From the NCBI GenBank assembly GCA_019695335.1, contig JAIBAF010000001.1, positions 1 through 64,000 on the forward strand: 64,000 nt of DNA, written 5' to 3'. This document shows, one piece after another, positions 43,743 to 52,787 of this stretch. Within the stretch, counting starts at the first letter, position 1, and each line of letters starts with the position of its first letter. This DNA is from a bacterium (GTDB lineage Bacteria; CLD3; SB21). The translations under genes were made by a program, and so were the position numbers. The notes beneath the pieces are model-generated. The model made no database searches. It was not told the DNA's origin and saw only the letters and a program-made list of their open reading frames with translations.

Positions 43743-43776
43743 AAAAAAACCGTAATGATTGCTATTACGTTTTTTT
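43743..43776. terminator. Bidirectional terminator between the phosphatase and metal ABC genes
   Basis: A run of A, CCGTAAT, a 7-base loop, ATTACG and a run of T. The stem is flanked by A on the left and T on the right, so it can act for both convergent transcripts. It lies 20 bases from each stop codon. Confidence 0.8.
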
Positions 43777-43795
43777 CTTGGTCGTGCCTAAAACT

Positions 43796-44614
43796 TCACA
43801 CGCGTGCCCGGATTTTGCCCGTTGCATAGCCGATAATCAAAAAGATTACAGTCATGGCGACGATGGTCGGTCCGGATGGTAAATCCTGAGTGAACGAAAC
43901 GAACAATCCGGCCGGTATTGATAGTCCCGATGTTAAAACTGCTATTATGAAAATATGCCGGATATTGTTGGATAGCTGAATAGCTACGATTGGCGGGATC
44001 ACCAATAATCCGAATACCAATAAAATGCCGGCCGACTCAATCGCGAGAGAAATTAAAATTCCAACCGTTATGTAAAATACCACATTCCAAACTTGGGGCC
44101 GATAACCCAATGTTTCAGCCATTTCCGGATCGAAAGCAATGAACATAAATTCCTTATAAAATAAAAAATGTACGCTTCCGATCAAAACCAACGCTCCCAG
44201 CAAAATATATATGTGATCCACGGTGATGGTAAGAATATTGCCGTAGAGCAGCATCATCAGATCGGCGTCGCCACGCGGATGTTTGGATAAAAGCAGGATC
44301 GAACCGGCGGACGCAATAATGTAACCGAGCGCAAGGAAACTGTCCTGCGGGATCTTTTTAGTCTGAAGATTCATTGCAAAGATCCACACGCCGATCAGCG
44401 TCAGAACCAATGCGGCGATAAACGGATTGAGTCCGAACAATATGCCGAGCGCAAAGCCTGACGATGAAATTTGAGCCAACGATGCTCCGACGAATACGAT
44501 TTTCCGTAACACGATATACACCCCGAGAAACGAACACATCACACCGACTAAACAGCCGGTGATCAATGCACGTTGCATAAAATCAATTTCAAAAACATGA
44601 ATCAGCGTTTCCAT
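43796..44614 (-). CDS. Metal ABC transporter permease (ZnuB/MntB type)
   Basis: A 272-residue protein with eight or nine helices of the ABC-3 family (RALITGCLVGVMCSFLGVYIVLRK, VFVGASLAQISSSGFALG, ESAGILLVFGLLVIPPIVA). It forms the channel for zinc or manganese uptake with the ATPase and binding protein encoded just upstream. The ATPase stop is one base away. It is the last gene of the operon and ends at a strong terminator. Confidence 0.93.
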   Translation of the reverse strand: METLIHVFEIDFMQRALITGCLVGVMCSFLGVYIVLRKIVFVGASLAQISSSGFALGILFGLNPFIAALVLTLIGVWIFAMNLQTKKIPQDSFLALGYIIASAGSILLLSKHPRGDADLMMLLYGNILTITVDHIYILLGALVLIGSVHFLFYKEFMFIAFDPEMAETLGYRPQVWNVVFYITVGILISLAIESAGILLVFGLLVIPPIVAIQLSNNIRHIFIIAVLTSGLSIPAGLFVSFTQDLPSGPTIVAMTVIFLIIGYATGKIRARV

Positions 44615-44615
44615 C

Positions 44616-45368
44616 TTATTCTCCGACTTGAATCACATTGCGTCCGCGTAACGTGTCGACGTGAACGGGAATGTTATATAATTTAGATAAATTAGCACCT
44701 GAAAGAATTTCACTCACGCTGCCTACCTGGAATGCATTGTTCTCGACCAGTACAATTTTCTCCACGTAATTCGCTACTTCGTTAAGCAAATGACTGACCA
44801 TAATAATCGTGAGCGAGTCTTTGACGTGCAATTCAGCGATGAGATCAAGAATTGATTTTTGCGAAATCAGATCCATACCGTTAGTCGGTTCATCGAGGAT
44901 CAAAATATTCGGTCTCGTAGCCAATGCCCGTGCAATCAATGCGCGTTGTTTTTGTCCGCCGGATAAGTTTTTGAATAAAACTTTTTCAAGATGTTCAATG
45001 CCCACGTGTTTGAGGCATTCTCGTGCCCATTCACGGTCTTTACGCCTGGGACTAGCGAACATTCCAATATTTTTATAAGTACCCATCAACACGACTTCCA
45101 AAGCCGAGAAAGGAAAGATCGTGTCGAGATGTTCCTTCTGCGGAACGTACCCAAAGTCCAAGTGATCTGAATTCCGGACACAGGTTCCGCTGATAGGTTT
45201 TAAAATGCCCAGAACAGAGCGAAGAAAAGTTGTTTTGCCGGAACCGTTTGGGCCAACGAGCCCGATAAAATCATTCTCGAAAATCGTACAATCAATGTTT
45301 TGCAAAACGGTTTTGGAGCCGTAGCCGAGAGTACAATTTTTTAATTCGATCAGAGCTTTTTTTTCCAT
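44616..45368 (-). CDS. Metal ABC transporter ATPase (ZnuC/MntA type)
   Basis: A 250-residue ATPase with Walker A GPNGSGKTTF, Q-loop YVPQKEH, signature LSGGQKQRALIARAL, Walker B ILILDEP and the switch His in MVSHLLNE. Length and sequence fit the zinc/manganese group. It lies between the binding protein and the permease. A stem-loop in the 69-base gap upstream may lower its expression relative to the binding protein. Confidence 0.95.
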   Translation of the reverse strand: MEKKALIELKNCTLGYGSKTVLQNIDCTIFENDFIGLVGPNGSGKTTFLRSVLGILKPISGTCVRNSDHLDFGYVPQKEHLDTIFPFSALEVVLMGTYKNIGMFASPRRKDREWARECLKHVGIEHLEKVLFKNLSGGQKQRALIARALATRPNILILDEPTNGMDLISQKSILDLIAELHVKDSLTIIMVSHLLNEVANYVEKIVLVENNAFQVGSVSEILSGANLSKLYNIPVHVDTLRGRNVIQVGE

Positions 45369-45391
45369 GATTACACCTTGATTAAAATCAT

Positions 45392-45417
45392 GTAGAGCGG
45401 AACAGTGTCCGCTCTAC
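45392..45417. repeat. Intra-operon stem-loop between binding protein and ATPase genes
   Basis: GTAGAGCGGA and TCCGCTCTAC are perfect 10-base arms around ACAGTG. No T-run follows, so it is not a classic terminator; it may protect the upstream message or be a dispersed repeat. Confidence 0.55.
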
Positions 45418-45437
45418 GTACAACGATCTTCGTCTTG

Positions 45438-46331
45438 TCAATTCACGCCTTTAAGAACGGCGACAATTTGTTTCAGATTATAGTCAAATATGTCAAAATA
45501 CGTATAAACGCCTTCGATACAACCGACCGACGTCGCAAGCTTGATGGCTTTTGCGCCCGTTTGCGATGCCAGCGATTTGGGAGCCTGATCGCTGAAATAC
45601 GGCTGATATCCGATCAGTTTAACATTATCCGATTTAATAAGGTTCGTCAATTTGTATAAATGCGACGGCGTAGGCTCCAGTCCCGGTTTAGGTTCGACGA
45701 AGCCGACTATATCAAGCCCGAATGCTCGGGCGAAATAGCGCCAGTCGTCATGGTATACGATTACCTGAGAACCTTTATAAGGCTCCATCAATTTAGCCCA
45801 TTCGGCAATTTTTATTTCCGTCAGCTTCTTAAATTGCGATAACCGTTCATTGAAAAAAGGAGCATCGGAAGGCGACAATTTACACAAGGCATCGCAAATT
45901 TCCGAAGCGATGATCGTACCATTCGCGGGATCGAGCCAGTAATGCGGATTGCCGTACGGATGCACATCGCCATGGCTGGCATCTACTTTGAATGTCGGAA
46001 CGTCGAGCTTGTCGATATCTTTGGAGCAATCGACAATTAATAAATCTGAATTACGCGCGCCATCAATCAGCGGATCAGCCCAGATGTCCAGGCCCATACC
46101 GATTTTAACGTACATTTTGGCTTTTTTGATGCGCAGCATGAAACTGGGTAACACTTCAACCATATGAATGTTCTGGCTACCGCGTGCGATGCTCGACGAT
46201 TGAATTTTATCGCCACCGATCGCGTCGGCTATGGATTGGAGATCCGTCGTACTCGTGACAATCTGAATTTGTGCGGAAACATTAAAACCAAAAAAAATGC
46301 TAAAAAAAACAGCCAACAATATTTTATTCAT
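45438..46331 (-). CDS. Metal ABC transporter substrate-binding protein (ZnuA-like)
   Basis: A 297-residue cluster A-I binding protein with a signal peptide ending VSA-Q. Likely metal ligands are H in NIHMVEVLPSF, H in GNPHYWLDP, the HDDW segment and an acidic residue near the C-terminus. It lacks the His-rich loop of many ZnuA proteins, so zinc versus manganese cannot be settled. Position between a porin-like gene and the ATPase fits uptake across both membranes. Confidence 0.92.
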   Translation of the reverse strand: MNKILLAVFFSIFFGFNVSAQIQIVTSTTDLQSIADAIGGDKIQSSSIARGSQNIHMVEVLPSFMLRIKKAKMYVKIGMGLDIWADPLIDGARNSDLLIVDCSKDIDKLDVPTFKVDASHGDVHPYGNPHYWLDPANGTIIASEICDALCKLSPSDAPFFNERLSQFKKLTEIKIAEWAKLMEPYKGSQVIVYHDDWRYFARAFGLDIVGFVEPKPGLEPTPSHLYKLTNLIKSDNVKLIGYQPYFSDQAPKSLASQTGAKAIKLATSVGCIEGVYTYFDIFDYNLKQIVAVLKGVN

Positions 46332-46361
46332 AACCTTACTCTTTCAAATTTTAATTTTTGA

Positions 46362-47369
46362 TTAAAACGCATGCGCTTTATGAGGGCCGAGTGAAAAAAC
46401 AGTCTGCAACATCACTGCACTAAACGATTTTGAGCCTTCGGGTTTGGTATTCGATACGACGAGACGAAATACCAACGTTTCTTCAACTGGGAGGAAATTA
46501 AAATTGACCGAAACCATTCGCGTAAGATCCTTGTTGTCGATCGTTTGCGAAAGATCGAATTTCGATCCGATTTCAAAACGCCGTTTGAACTGATAGTTGG
46601 CCGCCGTATAAAATCCCCATGTACTTAGTCCTGCCGAACGGCTCCACAGTCCTTCAGCCCATAACGTAAATGAGGTGTATTGATCTTTACGCCATTTGTA
46701 TTTTAGATCGCCGTTTAAATATTTAAACCGTTTAGAAGTGCTATCACTGATGCCGGTTGCGGCGCTGATACCGGTTTCCAGTACAGTGTAATCCGATAAG
46801 GTGAAAAACGAGTTCATCCGGCTTGCATAGAATAAGTTATTTCGTTCGCCGTCAAGGCTATTGCCTGTGCCGATAGTCGCGCTGATTTTAGTATAGACGT
46901 CACCTGTAGGCAGCAGTGTGTTAAATTCAACGCCTTCGTCTTTCAATCCTTCATCGCCGAAATAATTCGACTGATAAAGAGGTCTGTACACAAAAGGATA
47001 TGCATGCGGATGTGCCGAGTTGAGTTTACTGAAGTCAACGAGAAATTTTCCACCTTTAATATTGAAATTCAGTGGAAGGCCTTTGAGAATTGTAAAATAC
47101 GCTTCTTCAATATCGACCGGTTCGTCTTCTTGACCTGTAAAAGCGACAAAAACATCCGCTCGTGCATACGGATTCAGTGGAGCTTGAATGGCTAGTTCAA
47201 CTTCTTCAAGATTGAAATTCAAGTGGTTCTTATCCTCAGTACCGGGTTCGTTGTGCCATGAAGTCCTGAAATCTGGAATGACGCTGATATCAGGATTAAC
47301 CTGGGTTTGTGAAAACGATGGACGATAGCCGATAAAAAATATTAAACAAAGAACGACCAAATTTTTCAT
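46362..47369 (-). CDS. Porin-like outer-membrane protein of the metal-uptake operon
   Basis: A 335-residue protein with a signal peptide ending SFS-Q. The mature part is amphipathic beta strands (ARADVFVAFTGQ, YTSFTLWAEGLWS, STWGFYTAANYQFKRRFEIGSKFDL, LVFRLVVSNT), as in 16-strand porins. It holds a run of His residues (SAHPHAYPF), and its final residues read GPHKAHAF. AAGGAAAG precedes the ATG. It lies 30 bases before the binding-protein gene and probably lets the metal through the outer membrane. I do not recognise a named family. Confidence 0.78.
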   Translation of the reverse strand: MKNLVVLCLIFFIGYRPSFSQTQVNPDISVIPDFRTSWHNEPGTEDKNHLNFNLEEVELAIQAPLNPYARADVFVAFTGQEDEPVDIEEAYFTILKGLPLNFNIKGGKFLVDFSKLNSAHPHAYPFVYRPLYQSNYFGDEGLKDEGVEFNTLLPTGDVYTKISATIGTGNSLDGERNNLFYASRMNSFFTLSDYTVLETGISAATGISDSTSKRFKYLNGDLKYKWRKDQYTSFTLWAEGLWSRSAGLSTWGFYTAANYQFKRRFEIGSKFDLSQTIDNKDLTRMVSVNFNFLPVEETLVFRLVVSNTKPEGSKSFSAVMLQTVFSLGPHKAHAF

Positions 47370-47392
47370 AAGTTTTTCTTTCCTTGATGAAT

Positions 47393-47418
47393 AAAAAAAT
47401 CCCGTTTTGTTTAAAACG
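47393..47418 (-). terminator. Probable Rho-independent terminator or attenuator
   Basis: On the minus strand CGTTTT, AAAC and AAAACG form a short stem, followed by GGGA and a run of seven T. It lies between the small His/Cys-rich gene and the porin-like gene, so it may lower read-through into the transporter genes. Confidence 0.45.
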
Positions 47419-47452
47419 TGATGAGGACCGCAATGTGGAAACGAATAAAAAA

Positions 47453-47830
47453 TTAGGCTAGGGGAGAACCGCGTCCGGGAGCTGAAGTAAGAAATGGTTT
47501 TGAAAATGCTATGCGGGAAGTGTGGGTTAGAAAGGAGAGATAAAACTCATTTTTAACCGGAATCCATGCATTAAGAGGTAATAGAAACCGTTGAGTAGAA
47601 TTTTTACATGTAATGCAATGATGGTCGTAATCAAATCCGGCAGTAAGATGTTCTTCACATCCGGATTCATGTAATTCATGTTTGGCGGCATGCGGTTTGA
47701 CACTTTCGGCGTCAACCGTAACCTGATGCCGGTGAAAAAAGGCAAACGTAGAGGAACATGCAAGGCATAAATAAACCAGCGCAATGGGCCACGTCAAAGC
47801 CCGGGTATGTCGCAAGCCGGCGAGGATCAT
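47453..47830 (-). CDS. Small His/Cys-rich membrane or periplasmic protein
   Basis: A 125-residue protein. An N-terminal helix (about 13-31, WPIALVYLCLACSSTFAFF) is followed by HRHQ, then HAAKHELHESGCEEHL and DYDHHCITCK: eight His and three Cys within about 45 residues. It resembles small proteins of the DUF2946 kind that sit beside metal transporters, but I am not sure of the family. It shares ATGA with the gene before it. A metal-binding or handling role is inferred from residues and context. Confidence 0.75.
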   Translation of the reverse strand: MILAGLRHTRALTWPIALVYLCLACSSTFAFFHRHQVTVDAESVKPHAAKHELHESGCEEHLTAGFDYDHHCITCKNSTQRFLLPLNAWIPVKNEFYLSFLTHTSRIAFSKPFLTSAPGRGSPLA

Positions 47831-48234
47831 TCAATGGCCTTAATGGTGCCGGTAGCGTACGAAATCTGCCATTTTTGCGCAACATCTTTGCCGGTAAGAT
47901 CTTTTGTGGGATAGAGTGTCATGACGTAAGGAGAACGAGCGACGTTTGACTTATCGGCGAGTTTCTGACCGCTTGAAACCGGCCATGCGAAAGCTATTGG
48001 AGTAGGTTTGACGACGGTCAGCGTAATATCGGCTTTAATGATTTGAGTGCCGGCCTTTTCTAATTCAGCGAGCTTGGCTTCGTGATCTTTCACCAGTTTA
48101 GCGTAATGTTCTTTGCCTAATTTATCGAGAACATCCGTCGCGGTATTGGGATCAAGTTTGGCCAAATCCTGGGCGAAAGCCGTTGAAACCGATACAATTA
48201 ATAAAGTAAAACAAACTCCAACAATGTTTTTCAT
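47827..48234 (-). CDS. Hypothetical secreted protein heading the metal operon
   Basis: The ATG at 48234, with GAGAGGA upstream, gives 135 residues and a clean signal peptide ending AFA-Q; an earlier start at 48339 would spoil it. The mature part has a charged helix (KEHYAKLVKDHEAKLAELEKA), then a beta-rich C-terminus (IIKADITLTVVKPTPIAFAW). No family recognised. It is coupled by ATGA to the His/Cys-rich gene. The operon promoter should lie in 48235-48431, where I see no convincing Zur-type palindrome. Confidence 0.72.
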   Translation of the reverse strand: MKNIVGVCFTLLIVSVSTAFAQDLAKLDPNTATDVLDKLGKEHYAKLVKDHEAKLAELEKAGTQIIKADITLTVVKPTPIAFAWPVSSGQKLADKSNVARSPYVMTLYPTKDLTGKDVAQKWQISYATGTIKAIE

Positions 48235-48431
48235 GGCGCGTCCTCTCGATAGTTGTTTTTGAGTTGCCATTAGAGTACAAAAAATGTTTTCCACAAACAA
48301 GGGAATTTTTGGGGCAAAAAAACAAGATTGAAATTTCATGATTTAAGGACAGTCCCGGTTAAAAAAATATTTTATCAGGAATAATTGGAGCCGATACTGC
48401 GATATATTGTCCAAGAAAGGAAAATTATTCT

Positions 48432-49448
48432 ATGTTGATACATAATGTTGAACGTAGTTTTCATGAGAACGATGGTTTTCGTCGAATGTTTACACCTGAT
48501 CATCTTACATTAGGTGTTTTTTTTCCGATTGAAGCGTTTACGCTTGATCAACCGACCATGCATAATCAGGTTAATTTAGCTAAGCAGGCAGAACTTGGCG
48601 GTATGGCTGCTTTGTGGTTTCGTGATGTTCCGCTGCGCGATCCGAAATTTGGTGACATCGGGCAGATTTTTGATCCGTGGGTTTATCTTGGATACATTGC
48701 AGCTCAAACGTCCACGATAGCTTTGGCTACGGGAGCGATCGTTCTGCCGATCCGCCATCCTCTACACACGGCAAAAGCTGCGGCTTCAGTCGATCAATTG
48801 TCCAAAGGGCGTTTGGTTTTAGGAATTGCTTCGGGTGACCGGCCTGTCGAATTTCCGGCATTTGGCGTTGAGATGCAATTCCGAGGCGATTTATTCCGGG
48901 AACATTTACGGGTGTTCAGACAATCTTTGTCGGTCACCTATCCGACGATTTCAAGTTACTATGGAGCGATGGCCGGGGCGGATCTCGTGCCGAAGCCTTT
49001 TGCGTCGTCGATTCCGACAATGATCGTAGGCCAAAGCCAGCAGGAATTATCGTGGATTGCTCAAAACGGTGATGGGTGGTTTATGTATCCGCGGCCCGTA
49101 ACTCTTCAAAAAAATGTTGTCGATGAGTGGAGGAAAATTGTTGATGCCGAAAAGCCCGGCGCTTTTTTGCCTTTCGGGCAATCCTTATATATTGATTTGA
49201 ATGAAGACCCGTATTATCCGGCAACACCAATTCATTTAGGTTATCGGATAGGAAGAAATGGATTGACGGAACTATTAGGACATCTTCAAATGATTGGTGT
49301 GAACCACGTGATTTTGAATTTAAAATATGGCCGCCGTCCAGCCGATGAGGTACTGGATGAATTAATAGAGTACGTAGTTCCCCATTTTCCAGCCGTTCAC
49401 ACGAACAGTCGAAGTGAAAATCACGTTCATCTGGCTGTCGGTGGATAA
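48432..49448 (+). CDS. LLM-class (luciferase-like) oxidoreductase, TIGR03571 type
   Basis: A 338-residue TIM-barrel flavin enzyme. The segments LTLGVFFPIE, AALWFRDVPLRDP, GDIGQIFDPWVYLGYIAAQT and IRHPLHTAKAAASVDQLSKGRLVLGIASGDRP follow the subgroup of bacterial luciferase-like oxidoreductases known as TIGR03571. It should use FMN or F420; the substrate is unknown. AAAGGAA lies upstream of the ATG. It is transcribed divergently from the metal operon and stands alone. Confidence 0.9.
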   Translation: MLIHNVERSFHENDGFRRMFTPDHLTLGVFFPIEAFTLDQPTMHNQVNLAKQAELGGMAALWFRDVPLRDPKFGDIGQIFDPWVYLGYIAAQTSTIALATGAIVLPIRHPLHTAKAAASVDQLSKGRLVLGIASGDRPVEFPAFGVEMQFRGDLFREHLRVFRQSLSVTYPTISSYYGAMAGADLVPKPFASSIPTMIVGQSQQELSWIAQNGDGWFMYPRPVTLQKNVVDEWRKIVDAEKPGAFLPFGQSLYIDLNEDPYYPATPIHLGYRIGRNGLTELLGHLQMIGVNHVILNLKYGRRPADEVLDELIEYVVPHFPAVHTNSRSENHVHLAVGG

Positions 49449-49455
49449 GTGATTT

Positions 49456-50994
49456 TCAGTGGCGGTGCAAATCCTTGTGCAGAACTTTGCGTGTTTCACT
49501 GAGGCGTTCATCCGGTGGAAGATCGTTCAACGATTTGTGGAGGATTTCATCGTTTTCGGCTCGGAGCAGTTTGATCATATAGTCGATCACGCTGGACGGG
49601 AATATGGATTCACGCTCGTAAAATTTTCTTTTATCGTTAAGAATTTTTGAAGACTCGACGCAATTTTTCGCAATCACGGGCAGTTGTTCAAGAAGGCTTT
49701 TATCTTTAAAGATATTGCCCTTCACGTATAATTTTTCTGCAAAAGAAATACTTTCCTGATGCGCAAGACCCCAGTCCGCCGCCAAAGTAATTCCGGCAAG
49801 GAGAGGATGAATAAGCGCGCTTCCGTCCGGCGTACGCAATTCAACCGTCTGGCCGTTGGCGCCGTTGGTGCTTAATGCCGATTCCTGCGGATTGACGGTT
49901 TTGGCGAGGTGGTGCGTTTGAGTCCATCCGAGAGGTACACGGATCATCGCACTGCGATTCAGGTCGCTCCAGCATACGCGGGTAGGCGCTTCCTGATCGG
50001 GAACGAGTCTCAGATAAGATGATCCGACCGTATTGCCAAAGGCCGTCAGCGAATCGGCATACGTACATAATCCGCCGATAAGTTTTATTGCTTCGACCGA
50101 TAAATGGCCGTCGGCATCGCGCATGATATTACGACCGTTTTTCCGTATTTCCATATGGATATGTAAACCGTTACCCGCCACGCCTTCTTCGATTTTCGGC
50201 GCGAATGTCGCGACGCAACCATGTTTGTGCGCCACATTACGCATCAGCCAGCGCGCAACGATTAAATGATCTGCAGCGTCGGTAATTGCCGTGGGTAAAA
50301 ATTCTATTTCCAGTTGTTCCGCCTGTCGTCCACGAATCTCTTCCAAATGACTAAACACATGTTCCACGTAACCGACTTCGCTATGGGCATACTTTACTGC
50401 GCCTGTGATCTGGGCGATGTGGCGCATCATTTCATTGAGAACAGGGCCGTTTTTGACGAAAGGTGCTGACGCGTGGTAACCTTTTTGTTTCGAAGCATGA
50501 TACATAGGATCGTTCAAAGGGCTGAGGAGGAAAAATTCCAATTCTCCAAGAGCGTACAACTCGAGTCCGGTGTTCTTTTTGAATAATTCATAAGCATTGT
50601 GCAGAATATTGTCCAGTGCGAACGGCGCTAATTGCCCGTCCGGCGTGATATAACGGCACACAAAATCAAGGCTGTTGTCGTCAAAAGGATTGAGGAAGGC
50701 GGTTTTATAAACAGGAACAACGTAGAGATCGGACAATCCCGCGTCGACCATGCCTTTGAAAAGAGACGACCCGTCAACGCGTTCGCCTTCGGCGAGGATT
50801 CTTTCCGCATGGCCCCTCGAAGTGATGGGTAATTTCAATTCCTTGAGCTTTCCATCCAGTGCCGTATAATGAAATGTAATCCGTTCGATGTGCTTACGTT
50901 CAATGACGTTGATCAGATCGGCCCGTGTAAACTGATCCGGATTTTTTTCAACGATCCTGCAAATGGGGTTCGACAAAGCATAATATGGCGTCAT
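49456..50994 (-). CDS. Glutamine synthetase family protein
   Basis: A 512-residue protein. The Glu of the metal site is in GELEFFLL, the ammonium/glutamate loop in GNGLHIHMEI, the ATP site in VCWSDLNRSAMIRVP and the Arg loop in VELRTPDGSALIHP. These positions are variants of classical GlnA (GSGMHxH, RxPDxSANPYL), so it may be a gamma-glutamyl ligase with another amine or a divergent synthetase. GGAG precedes the ATG. It follows dapA in the same direction after a 162-base gap with a stem-loop. Confidence 0.88.
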   Translation of the reverse strand: MTPYYALSNPICRIVEKNPDQFTRADLINVIERKHIERITFHYTALDGKLKELKLPITSRGHAERILAEGERVDGSSLFKGMVDAGLSDLYVVPVYKTAFLNPFDDNSLDFVCRYITPDGQLAPFALDNILHNAYELFKKNTGLELYALGELEFFLLSPLNDPMYHASKQKGYHASAPFVKNGPVLNEMMRHIAQITGAVKYAHSEVGYVEHVFSHLEEIRGRQAEQLEIEFLPTAITDAADHLIVARWLMRNVAHKHGCVATFAPKIEEGVAGNGLHIHMEIRKNGRNIMRDADGHLSVEAIKLIGGLCTYADSLTAFGNTVGSSYLRLVPDQEAPTRVCWSDLNRSAMIRVPLGWTQTHHLAKTVNPQESALSTNGANGQTVELRTPDGSALIHPLLAGITLAADWGLAHQESISFAEKLYVKGNIFKDKSLLEQLPVIAKNCVESSKILNDKRKFYERESIFPSSVIDYMIKLLRAENDEILHKSLNDLPPDERLSETRKVLHKDLHRH

Positions 50995-51097
50995 AATTTC
51001 TCCGGCTAAGTAAAATCAAACCGATAGAAAATAAGAAGACAGACGGGGAAAAACTATGATTCTTGTCAGGTTTGGGGCGTTGGGAAGTTGACACCGG

Positions 51098-51146
51098 AGA
51101 GCACAGAGGTCGCTGAGTTTTAAAAAATAAATACTCTGTGTTCTCT
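51098..51146. repeat. Stem-loop repeat between dapA and the glutamine-synthetase-like gene
   Basis: AGAGCACAGAG (51098-51108) pairs with CTCTGTGTTCTCT (51134-51146) with one bulge. It resembles the CACAGAG-type dispersed repeats and recalls the element at 26166-26241. On the minus strand it follows the dapA stop by about ten bases, so it may also end the lysine-gene transcript. Confidence 0.5.
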
Positions 51147-51156
51147 AATGTGGATT

Positions 51157-52044
51157 TTATATCAGCTTTAAATGCGACAACATTGCGCGCATTTTTTGTT
51201 TGTTGGCGTCCTGCATGGGCACGAGAGGAAGGCGATAATTTTCCTCGATCATTCCCATCATCGCGAGCGCGCCTTTGACGGGAATCGGATTGGATTCGAT
51301 AAAATTCAAATTCATCAGATCTAAATAGCGATAATGAATTTCCTGTGCTTGGGGAAAATTGCCTTGGCGCGCAAATTTTACGATTTCTGCCATGGTCTTT
51401 GGGATCACATTGGCTGCAACGGAAATAACGCCGTCGGCGCCGATACCCATCATCGGCAGTGTCAACGCATCATCGCCGGATAATACCAGAAAATCTTTTC
51501 GGCGATGATTCAGAATTTCCATAAATTGCCCGAAATTCGCAGAAGCTTCTTTAACGCCGATGATATTTTTAATTTCCGTCAGCCGCAAAATAGTTTTAGG
51601 CTCGATGTTGCTGCCGGTGCGCCCGGGAACATTATATACAATCGCCGGAATTGAGATGGATTCGGCAATAGCTTTGAAATGTTGAAAAAAACCTTCCTGT
51701 GTCGGCTTATTGTAATACGGTCCGACGAGTAAAACGCCGTCCGCACCGAGTGACTGGGCTTGCTCGGAATATTTGATTGAGGTCGCTGTCGCATTGGTTC
51801 CCGTGCCGGCAATGACCGGAATACGTCCTTTATTTTGCTCGATGACAATTTGAATGACGCGTTTTCGTTCGTCGGCGTCCATTGTGGCCGATTCACCAGT
51901 CGTGCCGCAGGGAACAAGAAAGTCCGTTCCTTGGTCGATTTGAAAGTCAACCAACCGTCGCAAAGATTTTTCATCAATGCTACTGTCTTTTAAAAAAGGC
52001 GTTACGATGGCAACGCCGCTGCCTCTAAGCTTTTCAATATTCAT
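51157..52044 (-). CDS. dapA: 4-hydroxy-tetrahydrodipicolinate synthase
   Basis: A 295-residue TIM barrel. The Schiff-base lysine is K165 in IIGVKEAS, with Y137 (IVYNVPGRTG) and the GTTGE motif (residues 47-51). It condenses pyruvate with aspartate semialdehyde, the first step unique to lysine and diaminopimelate. It is the last of four genes in the order asd-lysC-dapB-dapA on this strand, 16 bases after dapB. I see no lysine riboswitch in front of it. Confidence 0.97.
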   Translation of the reverse strand: MNIEKLRGSGVAIVTPFLKDSSIDEKSLRRLVDFQIDQGTDFLVPCGTTGESATMDADERKRVIQIVIEQNKGRIPVIAGTGTNATATSIKYSEQAQSLGADGVLLVGPYYNKPTQEGFFQHFKAIAESISIPAIVYNVPGRTGSNIEPKTILRLTEIKNIIGVKEASANFGQFMEILNHRRKDFLVLSGDDALTLPMMGIGADGVISVAANVIPKTMAEIVKFARQGNFPQAQEIHYRYLDLMNLNFIESNPIPVKGALAMMGMIEENYRLPLVPMQDANKQKMRAMLSHLKLI

Positions 52045-52060
52045 AGGTACCCTGCTTGTT

Positions 52061-52780
52061 TTACAAATTCAACATATCCGACAATGTGTATAAACCTTTT
52101 TTATTACAAATCCATTCCGCAGCTAACACTGCCCCAAAAGCAAATCCGCTGCGATTTCGTGCCGTGTGGATCAATTCAATACTGTCAGCCGGTGAATCAA
52201 ACAAAACGGAATGCGTTCCCGGAACGGAGCCCGTACGAATGGAAGTGACGTGAAGCTGTTCCGGGGAAATTTTTCCTTCCGTCTTCGCCGTTAATATACT
52301 TTTTTTCCGATTAATTTGCCGCAGAAGAATTTCAGCAATACTCAGAGCGGTTCCGCTTGGGCTGTCGGCTTTTTGATGATGATGAATTTCCTGCAGCGCA
52401 ACGTCATAATCTTCAAAATGATTGAAAAATGTTCCGGCGGTTTCTACAATTTTCATAAATACATTAACGCCTATGGAAAAATTAGACGCGTACAAAAGCC
52501 CGATATTTTTTTCGTGTACGATCGTTTTAATTTTTTCGAGATGAGTGTTCCATCCGGTCGTTCCGATCACAATGGGTTTTTGAGCTTGAGCACAGATTGT
52601 TACATTCTGGATTACCGCGTCCGCAGATGAAAAATCGATACACACGTCTGCGTTTGAAATTTTATCGGTAGACATCAGGCGCGATTTTGAGAATGAACCA
52701 ATGATCGAATGTCCTTTATCGCACGCAATGCGCTCGATTTCTTTTCCCATTTTTCCGTAACCAATCAGAACGATATTCAT
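52061..52780 (-). CDS. dapB: 4-hydroxy-tetrahydrodipicolinate reductase
   Basis: From the ATG at 52780 the product has 239 residues; the frame extends 27 codons further but that part overlaps lysC and looks unrelated. The NAD(P)-binding loop is IGYGKMGKE, a conserved segment is IGTTGWN, and the catalytic His/Lys region is EIHHHQKADSPSGTA. It reduces the DapA product in lysine and diaminopimelate synthesis. It is about 30 residues shorter than the E. coli enzyme, as in many Bacteroidetes. Confidence 0.95.
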   Translation of the reverse strand: MNIVLIGYGKMGKEIERIACDKGHSIIGSFSKSRLMSTDKISNADVCIDFSSADAVIQNVTICAQAQKPIVIGTTGWNTHLEKIKTIVHEKNIGLLYASNFSIGVNVFMKIVETAGTFFNHFEDYDVALQEIHHHQKADSPSGTALSIAEILLRQINRKKSILTAKTEGKISPEQLHVTSIRTGSVPGTHSVLFDSPADSIELIHTARNRSGFAFGAVLAAEWICNKKGLYTLSDMLNL

Positions 52781-52787
52781 AGTGCAC

